A stretch of DNA of 64,000 bases from an uncultured Bacteroidales bacterium (GTDB lineage: Bacteria; Bacteroidota; Bacteroidia; Bacteroidales; P3). The notes beneath the pieces are model-generated. The model did no database searches and had not been told where the DNA came from. It was given only the letters and a program-made list of their open reading frames with translations. This document shows positions 26,894 through 35,931 of this stretch, one piece after another. Within the stretch, counting starts at the first letter, position 1. Each line of letters opens with the position of its first letter. The position numbers and the translations under genes are program-made. Location of the stretch: assembly GCA_900315335.1 (NCBI GenBank), contig OMYR01000028.1:17950-81949 (forward strand), given 5' to 3'.

Positions 26894-28099
26894 ATGAACG
26901 AAGAAGTTTTTTATAATAACAATCAATCCGACAGAATTGTACTTTCGTTAGTTGAAGTATTAAATGCGTTGAGCGAAGGTGTGAGACAACAGTTCCCGAC
27001 ATCGTTTTGGATGAAATGTGAAATATCAAAGGTTAATCTTTATCCATATTCCGGACACGCTTATCCCGAAATAGTTCAAAAGAAAAATCAAACTATTGTT
27101 GCTCAAACAAAAGCCATTATTTGGGAGAATGATTTTAATCGAATAAATCAAAAACTTATAGCGACAACGGGAGAGCAGCTGAAAGACGGTATGAGCATTA
27201 CTTGCTTGGCAAAGATGAATTTTCATCCGTTGTATGGTCTTTCTCTTATAATCACTGATATTGACCCGGATATGGTACTTGGGCAATTGGAAAAAGAACG
27301 TTTGGACTGTATCGCTCAATTAAAAAAATATGGAGTGCTTAATCTAAATAGTACCATGCCTATGGAGGAGTTGCCACAAAGACTTGCCGTTATAAGCGTG
27401 CCTTCAAGCAAGGGTTTTAGTGATTTTGTTCAAACACTGGAAGCCAAAAAAGATAAATACAAGTTTTTTATCAAACTGTTTCCTTCACTATTGCAGGGCG
27501 ACAAGGCTGCGACCTCTATCATAGATGCTTTGAAAAGTATTGAAGTGGTAAAAGAATATTTTGATTGCGTGTTGATAATAAGAGGTGGAGGTGGAGACGT
27601 GGGGCTTACTTGTTACAACGATTTTGAATTATGCTCAGCCATTGCACATTTTCCATTGCCTGTGCTTACAGGTATAGGTCATTCGACCAATGTTACTGTT
27701 GCTGAAATGGTGGCGTATAAGAATTTTATAACCCCAACGGCTTTGGCAGAATTTTTCCTTGATAAGTTTGAGAGTTTTGATAATTCCTTAAACGACATTA
27801 TCCAAAAGATTAGTAAAGTCTCACATCTTATTTTGAAAGAAGAAGATAAAACTATTTCTTATGCTCAAAATATTATTTCAATGAATGCAAAAAATATTAT
27901 AGATAAAGCAAAAAATGACATAAAAAACGATGAAAAATATCTGCAAGCGATAAATCCGATAAACATATTAAAAAAGGGCTACTCAATTACTTTAATTGAC
28001 GGACGGATTATTAACACTATTAATTTAATTAGTGAAAATAAAAAAATAGAAACCATACTTTTTGACGGCAGATTTACTTCGACTATCGATAAAGCATAA
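26894..28099 (+). CDS. xseA: Exodeoxyribonuclease VII large subunit
   Basis: Catalytic subunit of the single-strand exonuclease ExoVII. The 401-residue protein has an N-terminal OB fold (FWMKCEISKVNLYPYSGHAYPEIVQ), GLSLIITDIDPDMVLGQLE, the PQRLAVISVPSSKGFSDF segment, the catalytic region with IIRGGGGDVGLTCYNDFELC and PVLTGIGHSTNVTVAEMVA, a coiled coil, and a short C-terminal barrel (LKKGYSITLIDGRII). xseB follows after 42 bases. Confidence 0.94.
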   Translation: MNEEVFYNNNQSDRIVLSLVEVLNALSEGVRQQFPTSFWMKCEISKVNLYPYSGHAYPEIVQKKNQTIVAQTKAIIWENDFNRINQKLIATTGEQLKDGMSITCLAKMNFHPLYGLSLIITDIDPDMVLGQLEKERLDCIAQLKKYGVLNLNSTMPMEELPQRLAVISVPSSKGFSDFVQTLEAKKDKYKFFIKLFPSLLQGDKAATSIIDALKSIEVVKEYFDCVLIIRGGGGDVGLTCYNDFELCSAIAHFPLPVLTGIGHSTNVTVAEMVAYKNFITPTALAEFFLDKFESFDNSLNDIIQKISKVSHLILKEEDKTISYAQNIISMNAKNIIDKAKNDIKNDEKYLQAINPINILKKGYSITLIDGRIINTINLISENKKIETILFDGRFTSTIDKA

Positions 28100-28141
28100 A
28101 ACACGAATTGTATAACATAAAACCAAGCAAAAAATATTAAA

Positions 28142-28345
28142 ATGGAAGAAATTACATATACTAAGGCATACGCAGAATTGCAAGAAATAATCAGCAGAAT
28201 GGAAAACGGACAAATGTCTGTTGATGAGTTAAGCGAGAATATAAAAAAGGCTACAATGTTGATAGATATCTGCAAGCAGAAACTTAAAAACATCGAAGTA
28301 GATGTGAATAAACTGATATTGGATATAGAAAGTAAATTTGCGTAA
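28142..28345 (+). CDS. xseB: Exodeoxyribonuclease VII small subunit
   Basis: Helical partner of XseA. The 67-residue product shows the family pattern YTKAYAELQEIISRMENGQMSVDELSENIKKA followed by a helix rich in Lys/Leu (split here for length: residues 6-25 and 26-37). Position right after xseA is standard. Confidence 0.9.
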   Translation: MEEITYTKAYAELQEIISRMENGQMSVDELSENIKKATMLIDICKQKLKNIEVDVNKLILDIESKFA

Positions 28346-28595
28346 TCAATATTTAGTGTAAGAGAAAGGAGAGTAATCTTACCGATTACCCTCCTTAGAA
28401 TTGTAGTAGGAGCAATTCTTTATAGTTATTAACCTAAAAATATTTTTTTATTGAAACGAAATGACGTTATTTGCAAGTAGAAAATTTCGTTTTCATTTCA
28501 CGTTGCAAAATTATAACGGTTTCTAAATTCCTACAATACTTAAAAATGAGTATTTTGAAAGATTATTATGATTATTGTATATATAAATAAATTTT

Positions 28596-28640
28596 AAGGT
28601 CGCAACCTCTTACCGATTAGTGAAGTGATTGCGACCTTTT
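28596..28640. terminator. Bidirectional terminator
   Basis: AAGGTCGCAA (28596-28605) and TTGCGACCTT (28629-28638), flanked by T-rich and A-rich runs on the outer sides. It serves xseAB on the plus strand and possibly the gene ending at 28700 on the minus strand. The rest of the 354-base gap 28346-28699 holds two weaker hairpins (GGAGAGTAATC...GATTACCCTCC near 28370-28395 and GAATTG...CAATTC near 28399-28419) and otherwise nothing recognised. Confidence 0.78.
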
Positions 28641-28699
28641 CTTTTATCCTTAAAACCTTATCTTATTTCAGATAAAATTTGTTTGTATTTTTTGTTTTA

Positions 28700-30088
28700 T
28701 TATCTGTTTCTACTCATTCTCGGTTGTCTTTGAATGGAAGATGATGACGTGTTAGAATTTTTTCTGCTGATGTTAGAACTTCTGTTTGAGGAAGATTTTT
28801 CATCATTTTTGCTTGTTGTTATTTTTCTTGTAGTTGTGGTAGTGGTGTTGATATTGTTACGATTTGAAGAAGAGTTATTATTTATTTGTCGTCTGTTTTG
28901 GGAGTTGTTAGTTGATATGGTGTTTGTGTTTCTATTGGTACTGTTGTTTCGGTTTATGGTAGGCTGATTTGTTCCTCTGTTTAGATTTTGACGATTAATG
29001 TTATTGTTTTTCAACTCTCTGTTAGGAGTATTAGTTTGTTTTGTGTTGTTATTTCGGTTTATCGTGGAATTTGAATTTATAGTGTTGGAAGAATTGTTTG
29101 TGTTAGGACGGGTGAAATTATTACGAACCTTTGAAGCGTCATATTCCTTATCAACATTTATTTTAACGTCTTTCAATTCCGAACTTCTGCCGCTTATGGT
29201 CTGACCATTATTAAGTGTTATGGTATTAGGGCGTACAGTGGAGCGAGAAATGGTTTCTTTGTTGGCATTGTTCTTAGAAAATTCATTTGCAGTCAATCTG
29301 TTCCTCTTTATTACATCGTTGTTTTTTGATAAATTCTCATCGGAGAATTTTATTGTAGGATTCTTTTGGTTAAATTCCCTTTCCAATTCGTTTCTATTGG
29401 AAATATCTTTGAGCATAGACAATTCATCTTTGGTAAAATAATTATCTCTATTTACATTATTATAATTGCCTCTTGTTATTGAACTATTGCCATTGGAAGA
29501 AGGTATGCTGCTTGAAGAACCTCTGTCAAAAGAAGAGTAAGAACTATTGTAATTATAGCGGTTATTCATAACATCGTTGTATCTGTTATCGCTATACCAA
29601 TCGGAGTGCATATTGTGGTGCGGGTCTCTACGATAATCGTGTCTGTGTCTTGAACAATATCTTGCATAATAGCCATCGTAATAGCCGTCCATATATCCGT
29701 TTCTATAACCGAAACTATAATTGTAACCATAGCGGACACTCCAACCATAATATGTGTAATAGAAATATTCCCAATAATCATCGCAATTGTCTATAACGTC
29801 CAAAGCGTATTCTCTTGCAATTAATGAATAACGTATTGCGGAACGATAATTTCTATAAGCGTATAAATCTTGGGCGTAATTGTTGTAATACATAGCTTTT
29901 GAGACTTTGTTTGTCTGCCAAAAGGAATAATAACTTGCAATGTCGTAAGCCTGGTCAATTATATATGATGTCTGTTCTATGGTTTTACGTGCCTGACGAC
30001 GGGAATATCTACCTGCTTGTGCGGATATTGATATTAGTGCAAATACTACAATCAATAAACTCGTGATTATCTTTTTGTAACTTTTCAT
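28700..30088 (-). CDS. Secreted Tyr-rich and Asn/Ser-rich low-complexity protein
   Basis: Function unknown. The 462-residue product has a signal peptide (MKSYKKIITSLLIVVFALISISAQA), a helical region of about 90 residues (RQARKTIEQTSYIIDQAYDIA..., SAIRYSLIAREYALDVID), then a Tyr/Gly/Asp/His-rich stretch (about 115-185, e.g. YSFGYRNGYMDGYYDGYY) and a long tail of Asn, Ser, Thr and Arg (about 195-462, with runs such as NRNNSTNRNTNTISTNNSQ). The composition suggests an unfolded, basic, exported or surface-anchored protein. No sorting signal, lipobox or enzyme motif was seen. Confidence 0.65.
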   Translation of the reverse strand: MKSYKKIITSLLIVVFALISISAQAGRYSRRQARKTIEQTSYIIDQAYDIASYYSFWQTNKVSKAMYYNNYAQDLYAYRNYRSAIRYSLIAREYALDVIDNCDDYWEYFYYTYYGWSVRYGYNYSFGYRNGYMDGYYDGYYARYCSRHRHDYRRDPHHNMHSDWYSDNRYNDVMNNRYNYNSSYSSFDRGSSSSIPSSNGNSSITRGNYNNVNRDNYFTKDELSMLKDISNRNELEREFNQKNPTIKFSDENLSKNNDVIKRNRLTANEFSKNNANKETISRSTVRPNTITLNNGQTISGRSSELKDVKINVDKEYDASKVRNNFTRPNTNNSSNTINSNSTINRNNNTKQTNTPNRELKNNNINRQNLNRGTNQPTINRNNSTNRNTNTISTNNSQNRRQINNNSSSNRNNINTTTTTTRKITTSKNDEKSSSNRSSNISRKNSNTSSSSIQRQPRMSRNR

Positions 30089-30200
30089 TGTTGTTTGTTT
30101 TTATTGGTTATTTGCATTTTTACATCTAATCTTATGCCAAAGTTTGAATTTTTGTTATAATTTCGCAGCATTAAATAAAATAAATAGAATGATAAGTAGT

Positions 30201-30983
30201 ATGAAAAGAGGTTTTTGTTTGTTTTTAACGCTTTTGTGTGCTTTCGTGTCTATGGCACAATATAAAAATACGGTAACGGAACAATATATTTTGCAGTATA
30301 GAGATATTGCCATTGAGAACGAAAACACTTACGGCATTCCTGCGTGCATAACTATGGCACAAGGTATTATAGAATCGGGTAGTGGTAGGAGTTCTTTGGC
30401 AAAAGAGAGTAATAACCATTTCGGTATCAAATGCCATTCTTCTTGGCAGGGCAAACGAACTTATAAGGACGATGATGCGAAAAACGATTGCTTTCGTGTG
30501 TATGAGTCTGCCGAAGAATCTTTTGAAGATCACTCAAAATTTTTGGTTAATGGCAAAAGATACAAATTTCTTTTTGATTTGGACAAAACGGATTACAAAG
30601 GTTGGGCAAAAGGATTGAAACAAGCAGGATATGCCACCAATCCTCAGTATCCTGAATTGCTTATTAATGTTATTGAAGTCTATGAATTGCAGAATATGAA
30701 CTCATCTTCTTATTATTTGGTTAAAGATTTGGCGGATAATACCATTAAACAGCCAACTAAACCGATAGATAATAAGGATAAAACCCCTATAAAAGTAGAG
30801 GAGAAGAGCGAAGTAAAGCACAAAAAGTCTTTAATGGAGTATTTGTTCGGCAATACTAAGTGGTATCAACGTCGCCACGAAACCCCTCAGCAAAGAAAAC
30901 GTAGAGAAATGGACGAAAAAATCCAAAAGATGATTGACGAAAAAGATGTTCAACGCCAAGATTTTGAAGTAGAGTTTGAATAA
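30201..30983 (+). CDS. Exported N-acetylglucosaminidase domain protein
   Basis: Probable peptidoglycan hydrolase of the glucosaminidase family (FlgJ/LytG type). From the ATG at 30201 a signal peptide is read (MKRGFCLFLTLLCAFVSMAQ). The domain spans about residues 35-160: GIPACITMAQGIIESGSGRSSLA with the catalytic glutamate, NNHFGIKCHSSWQGK, FRVYESAEESFEDHSKFL and WAKGLKQAGYATNPQYPELL. A Lys-rich C-terminal tail follows (residues 195-260). Two earlier ATGs give no better signal peptide. Confidence 0.88.
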   Translation: MKRGFCLFLTLLCAFVSMAQYKNTVTEQYILQYRDIAIENENTYGIPACITMAQGIIESGSGRSSLAKESNNHFGIKCHSSWQGKRTYKDDDAKNDCFRVYESAEESFEDHSKFLVNGKRYKFLFDLDKTDYKGWAKGLKQAGYATNPQYPELLINVIEVYELQNMNSSSYYLVKDLADNTIKQPTKPIDNKDKTPIKVEEKSEVKHKKSLMEYLFGNTKWYQRRHETPQQRKRREMDEKIQKMIDEKDVQRQDFEVEFE

Positions 30984-30993
30984 AACAATAAAG

Positions 30994-31060
30994 CATAACA
31001 CAACAAATTTTTATCGTTTTATGATTGTTTGGTAGAATGGTAAAAATTTGTTGTGTTATG
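30994..31060 (+). terminator. Terminator after the glucosaminidase gene
   Basis: Perfect 20-bp inverted repeat, arms 30994-31013 and 31041-31060 (ends CATAACACAACAAA and TTTGTTGTGTTATG), 27-base loop, then TTGTTTTTAT. The arms are exceptionally long for a terminator. Confidence 0.8.
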
Positions 31061-31118
31061 TTGTTTTTATGTTACTTTGACTTTGTTGAATACTTTTATG
31101 TAATATCCTTAAAATAGT

Positions 31119-31202
31119 GTGGGAGATTGGGAAATTAGTGTTAAACACTAATAAAATAATGTTAAACATCAGTCCATTAGTTATGGACACTGATTTGTAG
31201 AT
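31119..31202. repeat. 21-bp-period array R6, 4 units
   Basis: Units start at 31119, 31140, 31161 and 31182; the middle two share GTTAAACA. It sits in the 570-base gap before the giant locus; the rest of the gap (31203-31484) is A/T-rich leader DNA with no gene recognised. Confidence 0.82.
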
Positions 31203-31484
31203 AAGTGATTTTAGTTTTTAGATGCTAATAATTATGACACAATAATTATTTGACAATATTTAATTGAAAGATAAAAATTTATCGTATTACTTTTTTATTA
31301 AAATTTGACTTTTTTTGAATATTTTTATATCATTTTTAGTAATTTCCTGAAATTATATCCATAAAATCTTCAATTTTTCTGCAAATTTGCACTCGAAAAT
31401 TTATAATCAGAAAAAATCGAAAACTGAGGCTATATAAGGCTTGCGGAAAAAAAATCAAAAATTTTCGTTTTTTTTTGTAAAAAA

Positions 31485-31514
31485 TTTGTATATTATAAAA
31501 AATTTGTATATTTG
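31485..31514 (+). promoter_or_regulatory. Promoter of the giant-protein locus
   Basis: TTTG at 31485-31488 and TATATTTG at 31507-31514, gap 18, a close match to the Bacteroidota consensus. It lies 40 bases before the ATG at 31555 and is among the best promoters in the window. Confidence 0.72.
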
Positions 31515-31554
31515 TGGCGTAAGGTTTAGTAATAACGCACAAAAACATATAATT

Positions 31555-33282
31555 ATGAGCAAGAGTGAAAATTTGATAACGAGCAACCTGATTTGTATCA
31601 AGGGTATAAGCAAGAAGATGTCGACTATTCTCAATAAATTGACGATATATGATGCACCCGGATTGCGCTCGCGCACTATGACAATAGAGCAAAGAAAAAT
31701 CTTGGTAGGTAAAGTGAATGACTACTTGACTAATGCAACAAAGGAACAGAAACTCACTTTTAACCAAGTTGAAATGTGGGTACGTCAGATAGAGTTTTGG
31801 CGTTTGGAAGGCATCAGTCAGGATACCGCATACATTTTTGCTTCTGCCGGACTTAGAAGTATATTTGATTTGGCTAAGTGTGATGTTGATAAACTTTACC
31901 CCGTACTAAAAAGCCTTGCAGATTCGCAGTTGGCGGATTACGAATTAGATGATAAGGATAAGATAAAGAGTTATATTGAAGACGCTAAGAAATTGGCTGC
32001 ATCTTCTAACCGTTCGATTAGTAGCGATCTTTTCAATATCGGACGCTATTATCAACTTGAAAGAAAGATTGATGCAAGTACGGTTAATACCTTTATGCAA
32101 TTAGGTATCTTTACCGCTGCCGATCTTATTGAGAATTACTCACAGAATACTATTGTTGGGGAATACCGCGCATTTGAACGTATTTATAGAAAACTATATA
32201 CTACCAATCCACCTACTCAAAATCAGTTGTTGCAATACTACAACGCTGCACAAGAGTATGTGAAAAATATGACCAATGGAAACGGATACAGTGTTGAAAA
32301 GGCAAGAGATATGATTCTTACTCCTGCTGAGGGAGAGAATTGTATAGAAGAGTGGGGACATTCTCCTGAATATCTTTTCACGTATAAGTCTTCTTATAGT
32401 TCAGCTCCGGTAGATAATAACTATAATATTATTAAACAAGGTTTGGAAGAACTTGTTATAGACGAATGCGCTCCGCTTCCTTCGACAATTAAGGGAACGG
32501 TGTTGTATGATGACGGAATAGGCGGTTCTCCTAATGGTGGATACAAGCCTGAAAGAGATGTTCGCGTTGAATTAGAGGGATTGATGGTTCCTGTTGTAGA
32601 TGTGGCACAATCATTGGCTAATCCAACTTGTGTTACTATTGAAAACGTAGAATTTACTTTTATTTTGCCGGAGCATTATAACCTAAAAACAACTGTTCAG
32701 TTTATATTCTATCTTTATGGCGAAACACATAAGATAAGTTATAACGCATCAACTATTCTTGCAAATGTGTCTTCCAATAACGATGGTAGTTTAACCGTAG
32801 TTATGCCAGAGCCATTTAGATTGAACGCTTGCACACTTTGTTCGAGAAATGAGATAAATAAAGATGATGGCGCTCTTCCGAGTGTTAAGTTAATGGGTAA
32901 TGATGAAAAGAGTGTTCATCTTACTTCCGATACTTTGCCTGAGAGAATTTTCAATTATTCTATGGTTTGCCGTATGACAAATCCTGATGTGAAAAGTGAG
33001 ACAGATTACAATAGCGAGTTTAAAGAATCTACACGTTCTCGTATAAGAATGAGAAGCGCTATAAACATAAGCAAGTACAGAGACGGAGGCTTGAATATTG
33101 CTTCTGAACTTGGCTTTGGTTATGTATTAAATATGCAACAGGTTTGGCTTCCTGACGGATATGCATTGGAGATATGCTTTATTCTCTTGTTTTGGCTCCG
33201 GGCGAAGAACAGAGGATTATTATTAATGAATCAACAGATGAATACACTGTTGAAGACGAAGGCAGCGCAACTGATCGCATAA
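31555..33282 (+). CDS. Giant protein, fragment 1 (N-terminal; helix-hairpin-helix and beta domains)
   Basis: True N-terminal part, about 539 residues up to the joint near 33171; the last 37 codons to 33282 are out-of-frame run-on. Residues 12-45 (ICIKGISKKMSTILNKLTIY) and 80-125 (RLEGISQDTAYIFASAGLRS, IFDLAKCDVDKL) look like two helix-hairpin-helix units of the DUF4332 kind. From about residue 315 it turns to beta-rich sequence: TIKGTVLYDDGIGGSPNGGY and RDVRVELEGL resemble a carboxypeptidase-regulatory/transthyretin-like domain. No signal peptide and no membrane segment, so probably cytoplasmic. Confidence 0.6.
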   Translation: MSKSENLITSNLICIKGISKKMSTILNKLTIYDAPGLRSRTMTIEQRKILVGKVNDYLTNATKEQKLTFNQVEMWVRQIEFWRLEGISQDTAYIFASAGLRSIFDLAKCDVDKLYPVLKSLADSQLADYELDDKDKIKSYIEDAKKLAASSNRSISSDLFNIGRYYQLERKIDASTVNTFMQLGIFTAADLIENYSQNTIVGEYRAFERIYRKLYTTNPPTQNQLLQYYNAAQEYVKNMTNGNGYSVEKARDMILTPAEGENCIEEWGHSPEYLFTYKSSYSSAPVDNNYNIIKQGLEELVIDECAPLPSTIKGTVLYDDGIGGSPNGGYKPERDVRVELEGLMVPVVDVAQSLANPTCVTIENVEFTFILPEHYNLKTTVQFIFYLYGETHKISYNASTILANVSSNNDGSLTVVMPEPFRLNACTLCSRNEINKDDGALPSVKLMGNDEKSVHLTSDTLPERIFNYSMVCRMTNPDVKSETDYNSEFKESTRSRIRMRSAINISKYRDGGLNIASELGFGYVLNMQQVWLPDGYALEICFILLFWLRAKNRGLLLMNQQMNTLLKTKAAQLIA

Positions 33283-34274
33283 AGGACACCTATTCACAAT
33301 CGCAGAGAGACTATGCTTCGGCAGTATTTGAAGGAGCTGTATCTCAAATGTCAGTCGCGGATTCATCTTCTGCTTATAGATCACGAAGCAGTAGCGGTTC
33401 GGGTGGTGCTTTCTTGGGAATATTTGGCGTAAATCACAGCTCTGCTTCTTCTTTTGGAAGTTCTTCCGCTCACGCAATGCAAAGCGACAATTACAACAAT
33501 GCTTCAAATGCGGCACAACGTTTTCAAACTAATATCAAAAGTTCCGCAGAACGTATGAGCAGTTCTCATAAGCAAGCGGTACGTACAGCAAGAAGCAACG
33601 AGAAAGACTCTGTTTCAAGTAAAATTGTAGCAAACCACAATCATTCACACGTTATGACTGTGCAGTATTGGGAAGTTATGCGTCGCTACAAGATAGAAAG
33701 TTGCATCAATGACGTCAATTTGGTTCTCTTTGTGCCTTTCAGCCTTATTGATTTTGGTCAAATGTTAAATCTAAATTCCATTGCTGATAATAGTAAATGT
33801 AAAGCATTAAGGGAAAATTGGAGAAATATAGTTCGTTACTACGATATTCTATATCCAGCATTACCTTATCAATACAGAAAAGGTTTGAATCTATGCCGCA
33901 AATATTACAACTTGGAAAGTTTCAAAGTACGAGAAGCAAGTTCAGAAGGAATGATCTTTTCGATAAAGGTTAATGGAACTTTTACCTCCTTTGATGATAT
34001 CACAGCCTCATCTGTAAAGATGATAATGAAAGACGGAAGATGTTTTCATCCTATATCTGTTACGAGCAATGTTTATAGTATGCCTCTTAGTGAACAAAAT
34101 ACATCTCAATTAACACGTAAATCACTGATCTCACATTTGAAAGAACGTTTCATGAATATTCCTCGCGCTCTTGGAGAAAGTTACTACTTTGAGTTTTATT
34201 TCATAATCAATGATGACTATACAGTGAATGATATTGTCCGTATTGATATTGATCGGTTCTTGCTTTGGGTATGA
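33174..34274 (+). CDS. Giant protein, fragment 2 (middle; Ser-rich linker and conserved-looking core)
   Basis: Begins with MLYSLVLAPGEEQRIIINES, continuing the sentence of fragment 1. A Ser/Ala/Gly-rich, probably flexible region follows (residues 60-110), then the most protein-like stretch of the locus: NHNHSHVMTVQYWEVMRRYK and LVLFVPFSLIDF. I have an unverified memory of the NHxHxxTxQYxEV pattern in other very large uncharacterised bacterial proteins. The frame runs to a TGA at 34272; the natural continuation is frame 1 (YEATAFQFLKDESWAG). Confidence 0.6.
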   Translation: MLYSLVLAPGEEQRIIINESTDEYTVEDEGSATDRIKDTYSQSQRDYASAVFEGAVSQMSVADSSSAYRSRSSSGSGGAFLGIFGVNHSSASSFGSSSAHAMQSDNYNNASNAAQRFQTNIKSSAERMSSSHKQAVRTARSNEKDSVSSKIVANHNHSHVMTVQYWEVMRRYKIESCINDVNLVLFVPFSLIDFGQMLNLNSIADNSKCKALRENWRNIVRYYDILYPALPYQYRKGLNLCRKYYNLESFKVREASSEGMIFSIKVNGTFTSFDDITASSVKMIMKDGRCFHPISVTSNVYSMPLSEQNTSQLTRKSLISHLKERFMNIPRALGESYYFEFYFIINDDYTVNDIVRIDIDRFLLWV

Positions 34275-35262
34275 AGCGACAGCATTTCAATTCCTGAAAG
34301 ACGAGTCTTGGGCTGGTCTTTTAATTGAAACATTCAAAATGGTTGAGGATAATAAGAACACTGACAAAGAGGCGGTCAATGCTGCACATTATAGTCAGAT
34401 GTTAGATAGTCTTACTATGGAAATCTCACCAAGAGAGATAATGCAGTTGTCAAATTTAACTATATTCAGTGTCACTCAGACAGGATGGGATAGCGATGTA
34501 ACATTTGCTGTTGGTGCTTGTAGTGATAGTCATATCACGATTAATGCAATTTGTAATCAAAGTTACCTTCCTCCTGATGAACTTCGCGAAATCAATATTA
34601 CACTTGAACATATCAGAGACAATCGTGTAGATTACTCTCGCCTTGTTTGGGGTTCACTTTCTACAACTGAATTGGCTCTTATCTTGGATAATTACACAAT
34701 AGAAAGTGATGACTACACAGCAGCAGACGGAAGAGGTAATGCAGGTAAGGGTATTCCATTGCTTAACTGTATAGACGTTATGTCGCCTATCGGATTCTAT
34801 GGCAACTCGCTTATGTTCCCATTCTCTATGCCTAAGGAATTGGCAGAGAGAATCGGTAAGACAAGCAAGGAAATTCAGAACAATCTTTACAAGTATCACG
34901 CAAATGCATTTCGTGTTCCATCTACAAGCATATCTCTACCAACAAAGGGAATGGTTGGCGAGGCAACATTGGGAGAGACGAATGTGAGCGAAAAGATAGA
35001 CCTTACACGTTTCTGGAATTGGAAAGATTCAGATATAGATCATTTGGATATAAGTTCAGAATATATGAATAAGAACTCTATTCTAAATTCTGACAATGCA
35101 ACAACAATAGATATACAGGCTGCAACACAAGGCGCACCACAAACGGCACATATCAATGCACCGGATTTGGCTTCGGCTTTGTTGAATAGAAAAGATCCTA
35201 CGTTCAAAGATTTAAGTAGTTTGGTAAATATGAATGATTTACTTAAAAACAGCAGATACTAA
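34228..35262 (+). CDS. Giant protein, fragment 3
   Basis: Real coding starts near 34270 (YEATAFQFLKDESWAGLLIE); the first 14 codons of the open frame are an out-of-phase lead-in. Mixed alpha/beta composition with TLEHIRDNRVDYSRLVWGSL, LLNCIDVMSPIGFYGNSLMF and FPFSMPKELAERIGKTSKEI. Unrecognised. The frame shifts near 35245 at a run of five A residues. Confidence 0.55.
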   Translation: MILSVLILIGSCFGYEATAFQFLKDESWAGLLIETFKMVEDNKNTDKEAVNAAHYSQMLDSLTMEISPREIMQLSNLTIFSVTQTGWDSDVTFAVGACSDSHITINAICNQSYLPPDELREINITLEHIRDNRVDYSRLVWGSLSTTELALILDNYTIESDDYTAADGRGNAGKGIPLLNCIDVMSPIGFYGNSLMFPFSMPKELAERIGKTSKEIQNNLYKYHANAFRVPSTSISLPTKGMVGEATLGETNVSEKIDLTRFWNWKDSDIDHLDISSEYMNKNSILNSDNATTIDIQAATQGAPQTAHINAPDLASALLNRKDPTFKDLSSLVNMNDLLKNSRY

Positions 35263-35611
35263 TAATTCTAAAAGTCGCGACAAGGCACTTGATGCTCTTA
35301 ATGCAGGCAATTCAAAGGTACTTGATGTGGCATCATCTTTGGCTTCGGGTTATATCACCGGTATTGGAAACGAAGGAATGATAGATAAGGTTGCTGCAGC
35401 AACCGATGGTAATCCAGATGCATTCTCAGCAGGATTGCAAGCAGTTTTTGGTGGTTCAAAAGGTAGTGCTGCGGGCGCAGGTGCAGGTAAAACTACTGAT
35501 CCTAAAAAAGATTCAAGTGGTGCAACCTCTGGTACTAACGCAGGAGCAGGAATGGATAATACTCAGCAACCAGCGAGCAATCCACAAGCAGGGAGCAATC
35601 CGAAAGCGTAG
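35234..35611 (+). CDS. Giant protein, fragment 4 (C-terminal)
   Basis: The in-frame continuation begins near residue 4 (LKTADTNNSKSRDKALDALN). A helical segment (residues 20-75) leads into a Gly/Ala/Ser/Asn-rich tail (GSAAGAGAGKTTD, ending NPQAGSNPKA), a typical unstructured C-terminus. No function can be read from it. Confidence 0.5.
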   Translation: MIYLKTADTNNSKSRDKALDALNAGNSKVLDVASSLASGYITGIGNEGMIDKVAAATDGNPDAFSAGLQAVFGGSKGSAAGAGAGKTTDPKKDSSGATSGTNAGAGMDNTQQPASNPQAGSNPKA

Positions 35612-35664
35612 TTATAAGTAAAAATTAAGTAAAATGATTTCGTAACCATTAATATAATAAAGAT

Positions 35665-35931
35665 ATGGCAGGAGAAGTAAAAACCAGTCAAGACGCTCTT
35701 TTTGAGGCATTGATTGATATAATAAAAAGTGAGAACAGCCCAGAGATGATGAAAATCAAACGCAAGCTGCTTGAACGAATAACAAATGAAACGGATATAA
35801 AACCAAGTCGTATTCCCGCTCCACGTAATATTACGGAACTTGGCGGTTATTACAACTTGTTAGAAAAAATTAGAGATAAAGAAATGCAGAAAAATTTGAT
35901 AGCATCAGCGTTAGGCTTACCTATTAAATAG
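35665..35931 (+). CDS. Small conserved-looking protein downstream of the giant gene
   Basis: Intact 88-residue protein, soluble, mostly helical. It has a charged N-terminal helix (DALFEALIDIIKSENSPEMM), RIPAPRNITELGGYYNLLE in the centre and an ASALGLPIK end. I do not recognise a domain. Position 53 bases after the giant gene, same strand, no promoter between, suggests one transcript. That it is intact while its neighbour is broken argues either that decay is very recent or that the frame changes are not real. Confidence 0.65.
   Translation: MAGEVKTSQDALFEALIDIIKSENSPEMMKIKRKLLERITNETDIKPSRIPAPRNITELGGYYNLLEKIRDKEMQKNLIASALGLPIK

Larger units (their letters stand above)
31555..35611 (+). pseudogene. 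Giant uncharacterised protein gene (about 1,350 codons) broken by three single-base frame changes
   Basis: Joined, the four overlapping frames read as one protein with no lost residues: frame 1 to about 33171, frame 3 to about 34268, frame 1 to about 35245, then frame 2 to 35611. The joints fit one missing G (ALE then DMLYSLVLAPGEE), one extra G in TTTGGGTATG and one extra A in CTTAAAAACAG. Coding quality stays good on both sides of each joint, and all other genes in the window are intact. This could be recent decay, sequencing error confined here, or recoding; the joint sites are not classical slippery heptamers. No homologous function is recognised. A strong promoter precedes it and an intact 88-residue gene follows 53 bases later. 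Confidence 0.7.

Noticed and set aside
27990..28090. Possible 21-bp unit near the end of xseA (TTATTAACACTATTAATTTAATTAGTG)
   Set aside because: The encoded residues align with the normal XseA C-terminal barrel and no second in-phase unit follows.
33150..35260. Programmed frameshifting as the sole explanation of the giant gene
   Set aside because: None of the three joints has a slippery heptamer, and both +1 and -1 shifts would be needed in one message; kept only as a minor alternative.
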